A DNA stretch of 64,000 nucleotides from NCBI RefSeq assembly GCF_002157835.1, contig NZ_CP020809.1, forward strand, positions 3,968,001 to 4,032,000, written 5' to 3'. Below are positions 54,962-64,000 of this stretch, piece after piece. The DNA is from Mycobacterium dioxanotrophicus. GTDB lineage: Bacteria; Actinomycetota; Actinomycetes; Mycobacteriales; Mycobacteriaceae. The notes beneath the pieces were generated by a model that worked only from the letters and a program-made list of their open reading frames with translations, was not told where the DNA came from and searched no databases. Position numbers and translations under genes: made by a program. How positions within the stretch are numbered: the stretch's first letter is position 1; each line of letters starts with the position of its first letter.

Positions 54962-56667
54962 TTCGACAACTTCCAACGGTCCATGTTCCAGCCGGCACCC
55001 CAGCGGGTCGGATTGCTGCTCACGGCGTACATCTTGGTCGATGTCAGCACCGTGCGCTGCTGCCGGTACAGCGGCAGCGTCGGCATGTCGCCCCACAGGA
55101 TGGGCGCGCCCTCCCCGACCAGCCGCGTCAACTCCTTCGGGTCGGTCGTCACGGCCAGCGCGTCGATGATCCCGTCGACGCGTTCGTTGTTGTAACCGGG
55201 CAGGTTGTTGCCGTTGCCGCCGTGCAGGGCGTACGCGTCCATCGCCGAGGACCCCGACGAGCCGCTGCCCGTCGCCCCGCCTGTGCTGGCCAGCAGCACG
55301 TCGAATTGGTTGTTGCGCAACGCGACCGGTCCTGCCGTTTCCGAGCCGGCGTCCTGCACCGTGATACCGGCCGGTGCGCATGCTTTGGCGATCGCGCCTA
55401 CCGTCGCGGCCAGCCGTGCGTTCGGTGTCTGGTACCCGATGCGCACGGTCAGCGGCTGGTTGTGGATCTCGGCGCGGGCGGCGTCAGGGTTGGCGACGGT
55501 GAACTGTCCCGCGTCCGCGGCGCCCTCGGCCGCACCGAAGGCGTCGTCGGCGGCCGGGCTGAGCCGTGAATTGGCGATCGGCATGGCGGCATTGCGGGCG
55601 ATGACGTCACGCGGCGTGCACAGCGCCAACGCGCGCCGGGCCGGGGTGGCCGCCAACGGGCCTCCCGGCGCGAAGATCAACTGCTCGATCCCCGCCGACG
55701 GGGTGTCGTTGCTGACGTAGTCGTCGGGCAGGTTGAGCACCCCCGACGATCCGGTGGCGATGTCGACGACGTCGAACGAGCCCTTGTTGACCCGCTCCTG
55801 GATGTCGGCACCCCGCGGCCACACCGTGACCTTGTTGGTGATGGGCTTTGCGCCCCACCACTTGTCGTTGGCCACCAGCGTCACGACACCGTCGTTCGAC
55901 ACCGAGTCGAGCCGATACGGCCCCGAGGACGGGAAGTGCTTGAGGTCCGCGTCGGGTTTGAGGTCCCACGTGGTGTTCCAGGCCTGCGCGATGCGGTCGA
56001 CCGTGGGCGTATCACCGGTCTGCAGTGCGGTGGTGACGCCGCCCTCGACGAGTCCCAGTTCATCGGCGATGATGTGCGACGGCATCATCGAGGTCGCGGT
56101 GAACAACTGCGCGTAGTCGACGAACGGGCGGTCCTGCGCGAACGACACCCGGGCCTTCTTCTGCCCCGGCGCGCAGTCCACCGTCGAGATGTCGCGGTAG
56201 CCGGCCTGACTGGCCGCATCAAAGCCCGCGAACCGGCCCGACTGGGCTGCCCAGGCGAGCACCAGATCGTCACAGGTGATCGGTTTGCCGTCCGAGTACA
56301 CCGCTTTGTCGTCGATGACGTAGTCGAGCACCAGCGGGGCGCGTCCCACCACCGACACCGACCCGAAGTCGTGATCGGCGACGACCTGCCCGTCAGGTCC
56401 GTGGTAGGAGAAACCGGTCAGCGTGCGGGCGAAGGCCTGTGGCCCGGCCGACGCCGCACCGGCGACGGTGTTGGTGTTGTAGGTGGGCAGCGTGCCGTCG
56501 ACCGCATAGTCGATCGCATCGGCCGAGCTCCCGCCACAGGCCGACACCCCGACGGCGGCCAGCAGTGTCACCACCGCCGCCCCGGCAAGTCGCGCCCCTC
56601 GCGTGCGCAGAACCTGTTTTGCTCCTCGCGTGCGCAGAACCTGGCCGGTGGCCCCCCACTGAGCCAT
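54958..56667 (-). CDS. Peptide-type ABC transporter substrate-binding lipoprotein (Rv2585c type)
   Basis: A 569-residue exported lipoprotein. The signal sequence ends in the lipobox VSAC (Cys44), followed by a Gly/Ser linker. The mature part has the large SBP family 5 fold: [41 protein letters not shown] and [22 protein letters not shown]. No permease or ATPase genes are adjacent; instead it sits between secF and apt, as in M. tuberculosis. Residues of about 10-26 contain VLRTRGAKQ repeated once as VLRTRGARL, from a 27-nt duplication. Confidence 0.92.
   Translation of the reverse strand: MAQWGATGQVLRTRGAKQVLRTRGARLAGAAVVTLLAAVGVSACGGSSADAIDYAVDGTLPTYNTNTVAGAASAGPQAFARTLTGFSYHGPDGQVVADHDFGSVSVVGRAPLVLDYVIDDKAVYSDGKPITCDDLVLAWAAQSGRFAGFDAASQAGYRDISTVDCAPGQKKARVSFAQDRPFVDYAQLFTATSMMPSHIIADELGLVEGGVTTALQTGDTPTVDRIAQAWNTTWDLKPDADLKHFPSSGPYRLDSVSNDGVVTLVANDKWWGAKPITNKVTVWPRGADIQERVNKGSFDVVDIATGSSGVLNLPDDYVSNDTPSAGIEQLIFAPGGPLAATPARRALALCTPRDVIARNAAMPIANSRLSPAADDAFGAAEGAADAGQFTVANPDAARAEIHNQPLTVRIGYQTPNARLAATVGAIAKACAPAGITVQDAGSETAGPVALRNNQFDVLLASTGGATGSGSSGSSAMDAYALHGGNGNNLPGYNNERVDGIIDALAVTTDPKELTRLVGEGAPILWGDMPTLPLYRQQRTVLTSTKMYAVSSNPTRWGAGWNMDRWKLSK
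56597..56643. repeat. 27-nt tandem duplication in the lipoprotein signal region
   Basis: CCTCGCGTGCGCAGAACCTG occurs at 56597-56616 and again at 56624-56643, exact over 20 nt with a period of 27. It adds basic residues before the signal-peptide core. The core CTCCTCGCGTGCG is shared with the duplication at 10048-10092. Confidence 0.85.
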
Positions 56668-56672
56668 CCGGA

Positions 56673-57971
56673 CTACCGCCGGGTGTTTCGCTTGCCCGAC
56701 GGGCGACCCGTTCGCGCCGTCGGTCGCGACGGCCGCGCTCCGGCCGCGGGTTTGGCAGGAGCCGTCGAACTCGCCGACGCCGACACGGTCTCCTCCGCAT
56801 CGTCGGCGTCGTCGGCACCGTCCGCCTCGGTGTCCTCGGCGGCGGCCTTGGTGGCCGACTTCTTGTCGGCCTTCGCGGCGGCCGGGTTGCGGCGGTTGAG
56901 CACCTTCTTGGTGTGCCGGCGCACCAGCTCGGTGCGTTCCCGCAGGGACACCAGCAGCGGCGTGGCGAAGAAGATCGACGAGTAAGTACCGACGATCACG
57001 CCGACCAGCTGCACCAGCGCCAGGTCCATCAGGGTGCCGACGCCGAGCAGCCACACCGCCACCACGATCAGCGCCACGATCGGAAGCACCGAGATCAAGC
57101 TGGTGTTGATCGAGCGCATGAACGTCTGGTTCACCGCGAGGTTGGCCTGCTCGGCGAACGTGCGTCGGGTGGTGTGCTCGAAGCCGTGGGTGTTCTCCTC
57201 GACCTTGTCGAAGACGATCACGGTGTCGTAGAGCGAGAAGCCCATGATCGTGAGCAGGCCGATGACGGTTGCCGGGGTCACCTCGAACCCGACCACCGAG
57301 TACACGCCTGCGGTGACCAGCAGGTCGAAGACCAGCGACGCCAGTGCCGACAGCGCCATGTACTTCTCGTAGCGCCAGGTGATGTAGATGGTCGCCAGCA
57401 CCAAAAACACGATCAGCGCGATGATCGCCTTCTGGGTGATCTGGCCGCCCCAGGTCTCCGACACGGCCGAGTCGCTGATGACCTGCTTGCTGGGCTTGCC
57501 GTCGCTGCCCTTCGGGTGGAACGCGTCGAACAGGGCGGTGCGCAGCTTCTCGGTGTCCTGGTTGGACAACGTCTCGGACCGGATCTGAACCGTGGCCGAA
57601 GACCCGTTGCCCACCACGACCACCGATTCGGGGTTGCGGCCCAAGGTCTTGTTGAAGACGTTTTCCACCTGCTGGGTGCTGATCGTGCCGGACTCACCGG
57701 CCGACGGCATCGAGACCTTGGTTCCGCCCTCGAAGTCGATGCCGAAGGTGAATCCGCGCACCACGATGCTGACGATCGCGATGGCGACGATGACGCCGCT
57801 GATGATGTACCAGAACTTGCGCCGGCCGACGACCTCGAAGGCGCCGGTACCCGTGTAGAGCCGGACGAAGAATCCGTGCTTGGGCAGCGCCGCCGAGGAC
57901 GCCTCGATGCTGGGTGCTTCGACGGCCGTCGTGGTGTCGTCGTCGGTGTCGGTTGAGTGCTTCGCAGCCAT
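56673..57971 (-). CDS. secF: Protein translocase subunit SecF
   Basis: A 432-residue six-span membrane protein that, with SecD, uses the proton gradient to help release exported proteins. FTFGIDFEGGTKVSMP follows the first span, and the conserved VIGLLTIMGFSLYDTVIVFDKVEEN and MRSINTSLISVLPIVALI lie in the RND-type core. The C-terminal 60 residues are a charged Lys/Ala/Asp/Glu-rich tail, longer than in E. coli but usual in mycobacteria. ATG 57971 begins 4 nt after the secD stop. Confidence 0.97.
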   Translation of the reverse strand: MAAKHSTDTDDDTTTAVEAPSIEASSAALPKHGFFVRLYTGTGAFEVVGRRKFWYIISGVIVAIAIVSIVVRGFTFGIDFEGGTKVSMPSAGESGTISTQQVENVFNKTLGRNPESVVVVGNGSSATVQIRSETLSNQDTEKLRTALFDAFHPKGSDGKPSKQVISDSAVSETWGGQITQKAIIALIVFLVLATIYITWRYEKYMALSALASLVFDLLVTAGVYSVVGFEVTPATVIGLLTIMGFSLYDTVIVFDKVEENTHGFEHTTRRTFAEQANLAVNQTFMRSINTSLISVLPIVALIVVAVWLLGVGTLMDLALVQLVGVIVGTYSSIFFATPLLVSLRERTELVRRHTKKVLNRRNPAAAKADKKSATKAAAEDTEADGADDADDAEETVSASASSTAPAKPAAGARPSRPTARTGRPSGKRNTRR

Positions 57972-57975
57972 GTCT

Positions 57976-59784
57976 CTATCCCCGTCCCGCTGTTGCGTGC
58001 GCGGCTTCTCGGCGTTCCCGGGCGATCTGCTGCACCGCACCGAGACCGTTGAGCGCCGGTTTGGCCATCGTCGGCGACTTCGACGCCAGGTACACCAGCG
58101 GCCAGGTCACCAGGAACACCACCACGAGGTCGAGCAGCGTGGTCAACCCGAGGGTGAACGCGAAGCCCTTCACCTGCCCGATGGCCAGGACGTACAGCAC
58201 CAGAGCGGCCAGGAACGTCACCGCGTTGCCGGACACGATCGTCTTTCTGGCTCTCGCCCAACCGCGTGGAACCGCCGACCGGAACGAACGGCCTTCGCGG
58301 ATCTCATCTTTGATTCGTTCGAAGAACACCACGAACGAGTCGGCAGTGGTCCCGATACCGATGATCAAACCGGCGATGCCCGCGAGGTCGAGCGTGTATC
58401 CGATGTATCTGCCGAGCAAAACCAGGATCGCGAAAACCATTGCGCCCGAGGCCACGAGTGACAGCGCCACCAGCAGTCCCAGCACTCGGTAGTACAGCAG
58501 CGAGTACAACAGCACGGCCGCCAGGCCGATCGCACCGGCGATCAGACCGGCCCGCAGCGAGGACAGCCCCAGGGTCGCCGAGACCGTCTCGGCTTCCGAG
58601 GATTCGAACGACAGCGGCAGGGAGCCGTACTTGAGCACGTTGGCCAGCTCACGCGCGGAATCATTGGTGAACTTGCCGGTGATCTGGGTGCGGCCGCCGG
58701 GGATCGCCTCGCGGATCTCCGGGGCGCTGACCACCCGAGAGTCGAGGGTGAAGGCCGTCTGGGTGCCGACGTTGGCCGCGGTGAAGTCGGCCCAGGTCTT
58801 GGCGCCGCCGCTCTTGAACTCCACGTCGACGACGTACTGGCCCTGCTGCTGATCCAGCCCCGAGGTGGCGTTCTGGATCTCCTCGCCGCTCATGATCGAC
58901 TTGTTGAGCAGGTAGACCGTGGAACCGTCGGTCGAGCAGGTGACCAGCGGCAGGTTCGGATCGTCGTTGCCCGCGAGCACGTCGTCCTCACCGCAGCGGG
59001 TGGCCTGGAACTGCAGCGCCAGGATCTGCACCGACTGATTGGTGCTCTGCCGCAACTGCTTCTCGTCGGCGATGCGCTGCGCGAGGTCGCCCTTCGCGTC
59101 ACCGGGTGCCGGCGCGGGCGCCGGAGCCGGAGGTGCCGGTGCAGGCGCGGGTTCTCCGGGCGTGGGCGCCGGGTCCCGCGGGTACGGCCGCGGTTGCGGT
59201 GCGGGCTGCTCGCCTGCGCCCGGCGCAGCGGGTGCCTGCGCGGGCGGTTCGCCGGGCTGCCCGGCAGGTGGCTCACCTTGCGGCGCCTCACCGGGAAGCG
59301 CTCCCGGGGCGCCCGGCGCTCCGGGAGCCGGTGCAGTACCTGGCGCGCCGGGTGCCGGTGGCGCACCTGGCGCCCCGGCCGGCGGCTGCGCCTGCTTGGG
59401 CTGCGCCGGCATCGCGTGGATGACCGGACGGATGTAGAGCCGGGCGGTCTGGCCCAGGTTGCGCGCCTCGTTGCCGTCGTTGCCGGGCACCGTGATCACC
59501 AGGTTGTTGCCGTCGATGACGACCTCGGACCCGGACACACCAAGACCGTTGACGCGCGCACCGATGATCTGCTGCGCCTGCGTCAACGCCTCACGGGTGG
59601 GTGCCGAGCCGTCCGGGGTGCGGGCGGTCAGCGTCACCCGGGTCCCGCCCTGCAGGTCGATGCCGAGTTTGGTCTTGGCCTGCTTGTCACCGGTGAGGAA
59701 CACCAGCAGGTACACACCGATGAGCAGAACCAGGAAGAGCGTCAGGTAGCGGGCAGGGTGCACCGGCGCCGAAGACGATGCCAC
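57976..59784 (-). CDS. secD: Protein translocase subunit SecD
   Basis: A 602-residue SecDF partner. [12 protein letters not shown] follows the first span, the P1 head includes [16 protein letters not shown] and [21 protein letters not shown], and the C-terminal RND core has [31 protein letters not shown] low-complexity insert of about 100 residues rich in Pro, Ala and Gly (about 125-230) lies inside P1. GTG 59784 has AAGGAGA upstream. The periplasmic part has a stand-alone paralogue at 41921-42976. Confidence 0.97.
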   Translation of the reverse strand: MASSSAPVHPARYLTLFLVLLIGVYLLVFLTGDKQAKTKLGIDLQGGTRVTLTARTPDGSAPTREALTQAQQIIGARVNGLGVSGSEVVIDGNNLVITVPGNDGNEARNLGQTARLYIRPVIHAMPAQPKQAQPPAGAPGAPPAPGAPGTAPAPGAPGAPGALPGEAPQGEPPAGQPGEPPAQAPAAPGAGEQPAPQPRPYPRDPAPTPGEPAPAPAPPAPAPAPAPGDAKGDLAQRIADEKQLRQSTNQSVQILALQFQATRCGEDDVLAGNDDPNLPLVTCSTDGSTVYLLNKSIMSGEEIQNATSGLDQQQGQYVVDVEFKSGGAKTWADFTAANVGTQTAFTLDSRVVSAPEIREAIPGGRTQITGKFTNDSARELANVLKYGSLPLSFESSEAETVSATLGLSSLRAGLIAGAIGLAAVLLYSLLYYRVLGLLVALSLVASGAMVFAILVLLGRYIGYTLDLAGIAGLIIGIGTTADSFVVFFERIKDEIREGRSFRSAVPRGWARARKTIVSGNAVTFLAALVLYVLAIGQVKGFAFTLGLTTLLDLVVVFLVTWPLVYLASKSPTMAKPALNGLGAVQQIARERREAAHATAGRG

Positions 59785-59856
59785 GTTTCTAGGGTCTCCT
59801 TGAGATCAGTTCGTCAGCACCGCAAAGGGTACGTGCTGGTCCTGGGTGGTCGGCTG

Positions 59857-60222
59857 TCAGTCTTTCTTGAATCCGTCGTTGTCGATGACGGCGGTGCTCT
59901 CGGTCAGCTCGGTGGGGGCCGACGACACCTCGGGCTTCGCGACGTCATCGGTGGCGTCGTCGGCGTCGGTCTCGATGCGGTCCCGGACGGCCAATTTCAT
60001 CCAGGTGGTGATGACGCCGGGGGCGATCTCCAGGTGGATGTTGTCGTCGGTGATACCGGTGATCGTGCCCTGCAGGCCCGACGTGGTGTGGATCCGGTCG
60101 CCGACCTGCAGCGAGTTGTGCAGGTCGATGGTCTTCTGCATCGCCTTCTTCTGACGTCGCGACGCAAAGAACATGAACGCGCCCATGATGATGAGCAGCG
60201 GAAGGAAGATGGCTATATCCAT
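59857..60222 (-). CDS. yajC: Preprotein translocase accessory subunit YajC
   Basis: A 121-residue protein with one N-terminal span (IFLPLLIIMGAFMFFASRRQKKAMQ) and a soluble domain containing SLQVGDRIHTTSGLQGTITGI and VTTWMKLAVRDRIETD, the YajC signature. It joins the SecDF complex. It is the first gene of the minus-strand secretion/apt/relA run, 72 nt before secD. The acidic C-terminal tail of about 25 residues is variable in the family. Confidence 0.95.
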   Translation of the reverse strand: MDIAIFLPLLIIMGAFMFFASRRQKKAMQKTIDLHNSLQVGDRIHTTSGLQGTITGITDDNIHLEIAPGVITTWMKLAVRDRIETDADDATDDVAKPEVSSAPTELTESTAVIDNDGFKKD

Positions 60223-60349
60223 GACAGCACTGTCTTTCGTATCGAATCGTGTGATCTTCGGCTCCGGACCGGCAGGTCACGGCACCTCATAGGGGACCAG
60301 TCTGCCATTGCGGCCATCCGCTGACGCGGCCCCCGTCGCCCGAACCGCG

Positions 60350-60364
60350 CTTAGCGGGGCTAAG
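60350..60364. promoter_or_regulatory. Palindrome in the yajC-gabT gap (CTTAGC-GGG-GCTAAG)
   Basis: A perfect 6-bp inverted repeat with a 3-nt centre in the 271-bp divergent gap. A TANNNT -10-like TAGGCT lies at 60439-60444, upstream of gabT. The rest of the gap shows no gene. Function is a guess. Confidence 0.35.
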
Positions 60365-60493
60365 TTCCGGCTTGGACGCGTCACGTCGGACCCCCGCCCG
60401 CAGTGCCCAAAAGCGACTGTCGGGCACACCGGGACGACTAGGCTCGGAGTCGCTCTAATCCGTCCGCGCCGCCGCCGTCGTTCGCAGGAGTCA

Positions 60494-61837
60494 GTGTTGA
60501 GCCATCTCGAGCAGAGCCGTCATCTCGCCACCACCATCCCGGGCCCCAAATCGCAGGCCCTGATCGACCGGAAAGCCGCAGCGGTGAGCCGCGGGGTGGG
60601 CACCACGATGCCCGTCTACGCCATCCGGGCCGGCGGTGGCATCGTCGAAGACGTCGACGGCAACCGGCTCATCGACCTGGGCTCCGGCATCGCGGTCACC
60701 ACCATCGGCAACGCCTCACCGCTGGTGGTCGACGCCGTCGCGGCCCAGGCCGCCAACTTCACCCACACCTGTTTCATGGTGACCCCCTACGAGGGCTATG
60801 TGGCCGTGTGCGAACAGCTCAACCGGTTGACGCCGGTCGCAGGCGACAAGCGCTCCGCGCTGTTCAACTCGGGCTCCGAAGCCGTCGAGAATGCCGTGAA
60901 GATCGCGCGGTCCTATACCCATAAACCGGCCGTCGTGGCGTTCGACCACGCCTATCACGGCCGCACCAATCTCACGATGGCATTGACGGCCAAGGTGATG
61001 CCCTACAAGCACGGCTTCGGGCCGTTCGCCCCGGAGATCTACCGCGCTCCGCTGTCCTATCCGTTCCGCGACGCCGAGTTCGGCAAGGAGATGGCCACCG
61101 ACGGCGAACTCGCCGCCAAGCGGGCGATCGATGTGATCGACAAGCAGATCGGCGCCGACAATCTGGCGGCGGTCCTGATCGAACCGATCCAGGGCGAGGG
61201 CGGCTTCATCGTTCCCGCCGACGGCTTCCTTCCGGCCCTTCTCGCCTGGTGCCGCGCCAACGACGTGGTGTTCATCGCCGACGAGGTGCAGACCGGGTTC
61301 GCCCGCACCGGTGCGATGTTCGCCTGCGAACACGAAGGCATCGACCCCGACCTGATCATCACGGCGAAAGGCATCGCCGACGGCATGCCGTTGTCTGCCG
61401 TGACGGGCCGCGCCGAGATCATGAATGCGCCGCACGTGTCGGGACTGGGCGGCACCTACGGCGGCAACCCTGTTGCCTGCGCGGCCGCGCTGGCAACGAT
61501 CGAGACGATCGAGAGCCAGGGCATGGTGGCCCGGGCCCAGCAGATCGAAGCGCTGATGAAAGACCGGCTGGGGCGGTGGCAGGCCGAGGACGACCGCATC
61601 GGCGATGTCCGGGGCCGCGGCGCGATGATCGCCATGGAACTGGTCAAGGCCGGCACCACCGAACCCGATGCCGACCTGACCAAAGCGTTGTGCGCGGGGG
61701 CGCACGCTGCCGGGGTGATCGTGCTGACCTGCGGCACCTACGGCAACGTGCTGCGTTTCCTGCCTCCGCTCACGATCAGCGACGAGCTTCTCGTCGAGGC
61801 TCTCGACGTACTCGAGCTGATCCTGCGCGATCTCTAA
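60494..61837 (+). CDS. gabT: 4-aminobutyrate aminotransferase
   Basis: A 447-residue PLP-dependent class III aminotransferase moving the amino group of GABA to 2-oxoglutarate. Cofactor contacts are NSGSEAVENAVKIAR, FDHAYHGRTNLTMALT and VLIEPIQGEGGF; the acidic ring contact is FIADEVQTGFARTG and the Schiff-base Lys is in ITAKGIADGMPLSAV. GTG 60494 or TTG 60497 could be the start; AGGAG (60486-60490) favours 60497 by spacing and 60494 by codon. Position matches Rv2589. Its stop overlaps the convergent membrane gene by 4 nt. Confidence 0.95.
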   Translation: MLSHLEQSRHLATTIPGPKSQALIDRKAAAVSRGVGTTMPVYAIRAGGGIVEDVDGNRLIDLGSGIAVTTIGNASPLVVDAVAAQAANFTHTCFMVTPYEGYVAVCEQLNRLTPVAGDKRSALFNSGSEAVENAVKIARSYTHKPAVVAFDHAYHGRTNLTMALTAKVMPYKHGFGPFAPEIYRAPLSYPFRDAEFGKEMATDGELAAKRAIDVIDKQIGADNLAAVLIEPIQGEGGFIVPADGFLPALLAWCRANDVVFIADEVQTGFARTGAMFACEHEGIDPDLIITAKGIADGMPLSAVTGRAEIMNAPHVSGLGGTYGGNPVACAAALATIETIESQGMVARAQQIEALMKDRLGRWQAEDDRIGDVRGRGAMIAMELVKAGTTEPDADLTKALCAGAHAAGVIVLTCGTYGNVLRFLPPLTISDELLVEALDVLELILRDL

Positions 61838-62472
61838 TGCGCGTGGGTGTGACGCCTGCCGAACATGCCGCCCCATCCCCGGTGCTCACGCGCTTCCCGG
61901 TGCTCACGCGCGACCGACGTGTCCGTAGCCGGTACCTCGGCAGCCGGTGCTGCAGTGGCGACCGGTTCAGCCATGACGGGCCGCCGTGCATACGCCACGT
62001 CACGCACACTGCGCAGCGACAGCCGGCCGAGGGCAATGGCGCCCAGGAACACGATCACCGCGCCGAGACCGGAGAAGTAGGCCAGTTCCAGCGCGACACG
62101 TTTGGCGTCGGTGACCGCCACCGGAGCTCCGGCGTCGCCGATGGCCAACACCCCGGTCAGCGACCGGCCGATGACAAACCAGGCCCCTGCGATGACGGCA
62201 AGCCAGCCGCCGAGCATCGCCGTCGCGCGGTTACCCGAGGTCAGCAACAGCAGTCCGCCGAGGGCCGTCACGGCTCCCGGCAACACTTCGAGCCAGCCTC
62301 TGGCCGTCGTCCACATCCAGCCCTGATCAGGCGTGAACGCGAAGTCGATGTACGGGCCGATGAACGGAATCAACGCTCCCCACGCTCCCAGTAGGACCAG
62401 CAGTATTCCGCTGGCCGCCCCTCGACTACGCGGCATGCGCATCCGGCCTCCGCGGGTATCGAATTCGGTCAT
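61834..62472 (-). CDS. Small four-span membrane protein, unknown function
   Basis: A 212-residue protein with four membrane segments (about 18-36, 55-73, 80-100 and 130-150; SGILLVLLGAWGALIPFIGP and AMLGGWLAVIAGAWFVIG are two). The layout resembles SPW-repeat-like actinobacterial membrane proteins, but I cannot assign it firmly. The cytoplasmic tail is Ala-rich, contains a doubled REHREA unit from an 18-nt duplication (61878-61911), and ends RRHTHAH, a possible metal-binding end. ATG 62472 is preceded by AGGAGG at the right distance. Confidence 0.7.
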   Translation of the reverse strand: MTEFDTRGGRMRMPRSRGAASGILLVLLGAWGALIPFIGPYIDFAFTPDQGWMWTTARGWLEVLPGAVTALGGLLLLTSGNRATAMLGGWLAVIAGAWFVIGRSLTGVLAIGDAGAPVAVTDAKRVALELAYFSGLGAVIVFLGAIALGRLSLRSVRDVAYARRPVMAEPVATAAPAAEVPATDTSVAREHREAREHRGWGGMFGRRHTHAH

Positions 62473-62785
62473 GATGCCTCCTTTGACGAAGCAGGGGGTA
62501 CCCATCCGTCGCCGGGCTGTAACGCCGTTTGGATGACGCTGCTCTCGAGCGAGGTGGCGGCCGGGGCGCCTGAACACCGACCGATGGCATTCCGGCAAAT
62601 ATCGTGACCCCGCTCACAACCCGGCAGAATTGTGGCGCTTCCGGGGCGTTTTTCACACACTCACAGCAAATTGACAGGCCCTGAGCTGGCCATCCGGAAA
62701 TAAGTTTAGTTCCACTAACGTAGTAGTTGGTCGAGCGCAACGTCGCGCCAATTTGATACGTAGCTATTTGCAAAGAGGGATGCTG
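62473..62785 (+). promoter_or_regulatory. Divergent control region of car and the membrane gene
   Basis: 313 bp without a gene. It contains a consensus -35 TTGACA (62671-62676), but no convincing -10 at normal spacing, and a palindrome TTAGT-TCC-ACTAA (62706-62718) that could bind a TetR-type repressor. A purine-rich AGAGGGA lies just before the car start. The rest, to the membrane gene, shows nothing recognisable. Confidence 0.4.
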
Positions 62786-64000
62786 ATGACGACTGATACC
62801 CGTGAGGAGCGGCTCGAGCGCCGCATCGCTGACTTGGTCAGCACTGATCCGCAGTTCGCCGCCGCCGCGCCGAGCGAGACCGTGAGCGCCGCCGCCGACG
62901 CCGAGGGCCTGCAACTGCCGCAGATCGTCCAGACCGTCCTGCAGGGCTACGCCGACCGACCCGCCATCGGCGAGCGCGCCGTCGAGTTCGTCACTGACCC
63001 GCAGACCGGCAGGACCAGCGCACAGCTTCTCCCCCGCTTCGACACCATCACCTACGGACAGGTGTGGGAACGGGTACGGGCATTGGCCAGCGCCCTGCAT
63101 CAGGCCGGGGTGGCCGCGGGTGACCGGGTCAGCATCCTCGGCTTCGCCAGCGCCGACTACACCGTCGTCGACACCGCACTGGGCCAGCTCGGAGCCGTCT
63201 CGGTGCCGCTGCAGACCAGTTCGTCAGCATCGGCCCTGGCGCCGATCGTCGTGGAGACCGAACCCCGCGTGATCGCCGCGAGTGTCGACTACCTCGACGA
63301 CGCCGTCGAACTCGCACTCACCGCCTACGCTCCGGCCAAGATCGTGGTCTTCGACCACCACATCGAGGTCGACGACCACCGCGACGCCGTTGCCGGGGCC
63401 AGTGCGCGGCTCGCCGAGGCGGGCAGCCCCATCGTCGTCGAGACCCTGGCCGACCTCATCGCGCGGGGCACCGACCTGCCGCAGGCCCCCGGCCCCGAGG
63501 CCTCCGACGAAGACCCGCTGGCCCTGCTCATCTACACCTCGGGCAGCACCGGCGCCCCCAAGGGCGCGATCTATCTGCAGAGCGCTGTCGCCAAGTTCTG
63601 GCGCCGCAACTCCAAGGCCTGGTTCAGCCCGACCGCCGCGTCGATCAACCTGTGCTTCATGCCGATGAGCCACGTGATGGGCCGCGGCATCCTGTACGCG
63701 TCGCTGGCCTCCGGCGGCACCGCCTACTTCGCCGCCCGCAGCGACCTGTCGACGCTGCTGGAAGATCTGGCGTTGGTCCGGCCCACCGAACTGAACTTCG
63801 TGCCGCGGGTCTGGGAGATGATCTTCAGCGAGTTCCAGAGCCGGGTGGATCACCGACTCGACGGTGCCGCCGACCGCGCCGCCGTCGAGGCCGAGGTGAT
63901 GGCCGACATGCGTGAGAATCTGCTTGGCGGACGCTTCATCTCAGCGATGACAGGCTCAGCTCCCATCTCCGCCGAACTGAAATCGTGGCTGGGCGATTTC
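62786..64000 (+). CDS. car: Carboxylic acid reductase, 5' part (cut by window edge)
   Basis: The first 405 codons of an enzyme that reduces carboxylic acids to aldehydes using ATP and NADPH. The visible part is the adenylation domain: TDPQFAAAAPSETVSAAA, LLPRFDTITYGQVWERV, the ATP-binding LLIYTSGSTGAPKGAIY, MPMSHVMGRGILYASLASGG and LALVRPTELNFVPRVWEM. Thiolation and reductase domains must lie beyond 64000. ATG 62786 has AGAGGGA about 6-8 nt upstream; ATG 62780 is in frame but too close to it. Position next to gabT equals that of fadD9 (Rv2590). Confidence 0.93.
   Translation, partial: MTTDTREERLERRIADLVSTDPQFAAAAPSETVSAAADAEGLQLPQIVQTVLQGYADRPAIGERAVEFVTDPQTGRTSAQLLPRFDTITYGQVWERVRALASALHQAGVAAGDRVSILGFASADYTVVDTALGQLGAVSVPLQTSSSASALAPIVVETEPRVIAASVDYLDDAVELALTAYAPAKIVVFDHHIEVDDHRDAVAGASARLAEAGSPIVVETLADLIARGTDLPQAPGPEASDEDPLALLIYTSGSTGAPKGAIYLQSAVAKFWRRNSKAWFSPTAASINLCFMPMSHVMGRGILYASLASGGTAYFAARSDLSTLLEDLALVRPTELNFVPRVWEMIFSEFQSRVDHRLDGAADRAAVEAEVMADMRENLLGGRFISAMTGSAPISAELKSWLGDF

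Noticed and set aside
54958..56667. Rv2585c-type lipoprotein considered as part of an ABC importer operon
   Set aside because: No permease or ATPase gene is adjacent; its neighbours are secF and apt in an arrangement conserved in mycobacteria.
59039..59437. Gly/Ala-repeat plus-strand frame that looks like a PE_PGRS fragment
   Set aside because: It is the complement of the Pro/Ala-rich insert of secD, which automatically reads as Gly/Ala repeats.

Overview
The window is high-GC actinobacterial DNA whose backbone matches the Mycobacterium tuberculosis Rv2572c-Rv2590 neighbourhood: aspS, a ketopantoate-reductase-like gene, a YpfJ-type zinc peptidase, an Rv2578c-type radical SAM protein, a LinB-type haloalkane dehalogenase, hisS plus a metallo-beta-lactamase-fold hydrolase, ppiB, relA-apt-lipoprotein-secF-secD-yajC, gabT and the carboxylic acid reductase gene car. 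F420-type oxidoreductases, a mycofactocin-type SDR and leaderless promoters also fit Mycobacterium. The many catabolic gene sets inserted between the backbone genes suggest a fast-growing environmental species (Mycolicibacterium-like). This placement rests on recalled synteny, not on a search.

Layout. 0-7.4 kb: HxlR regulator/thiolase pair, HD protein, F420-type oxidoreductase, a 5' remnant of a GAF-domain gene, GlxA-type regulator, and the Ddn-like/aspS operon; two identical 69-bp palindromic elements lie here. 7.4-14.6 kb: ketopantoate-reductase-like gene, SRPBCC gene, an intact IS481-family insertion sequence placed in the shared CTAG of two convergent stop codons, carboxylesterase, zinc peptidase, DUF885 and DinB genes. 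14.6-25.9 kb: three TetR-controlled catabolic sets (Baeyer-Villiger-type monooxygenase + SDR; amidohydrolase + two acyl-CoA dehydrogenases with a divergent oxidoreductase/thioesterase pair; haloalkane dehalogenase). 26-34 kb: radical SAM gene, then a LacI-controlled operon of nitrilase, an internally duplicated membrane protein, amidase, class I fumarase and alpha/beta hydrolase. 34-38 kb: methyltransferase with a ribosome-site-masking leader hairpin, a secreted protein, an NCS1 permease with a Cys-rich tail, and a 212-bp multi-hairpin element before hisS.

38-43 kb: hisS/MBL operon, then two tandem membrane-anchored cyclophilins and a SecD-like protein that has only the periplasmic part of SecD. 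43-52 kb: a PucR-linked nitrogen-compound cluster (NCS1 permease, polysaccharide-deacetylase-fold enzyme, Old Yellow Enzyme, DUF1989, flavin reductase, MFS transporter, amidase). 52-60 kb: the conserved minus-strand run yajC, secD, secF, lipoprotein, apt, relA. 60-64 kb: gabT, a small membrane protein and the 5' part of car, cut by the window edge.

The most notable items are the nitrilase-amidase-fumarase operon with its unrecognised transporter-like protein, the SecD head paralogue next to duplicated cyclophilins, the multi-hairpin element at 37.7-37.9 kb, and the exact IS481 insertion that leaves all affected stop codons intact. No rRNA, tRNA, CRISPR array or phage was seen.
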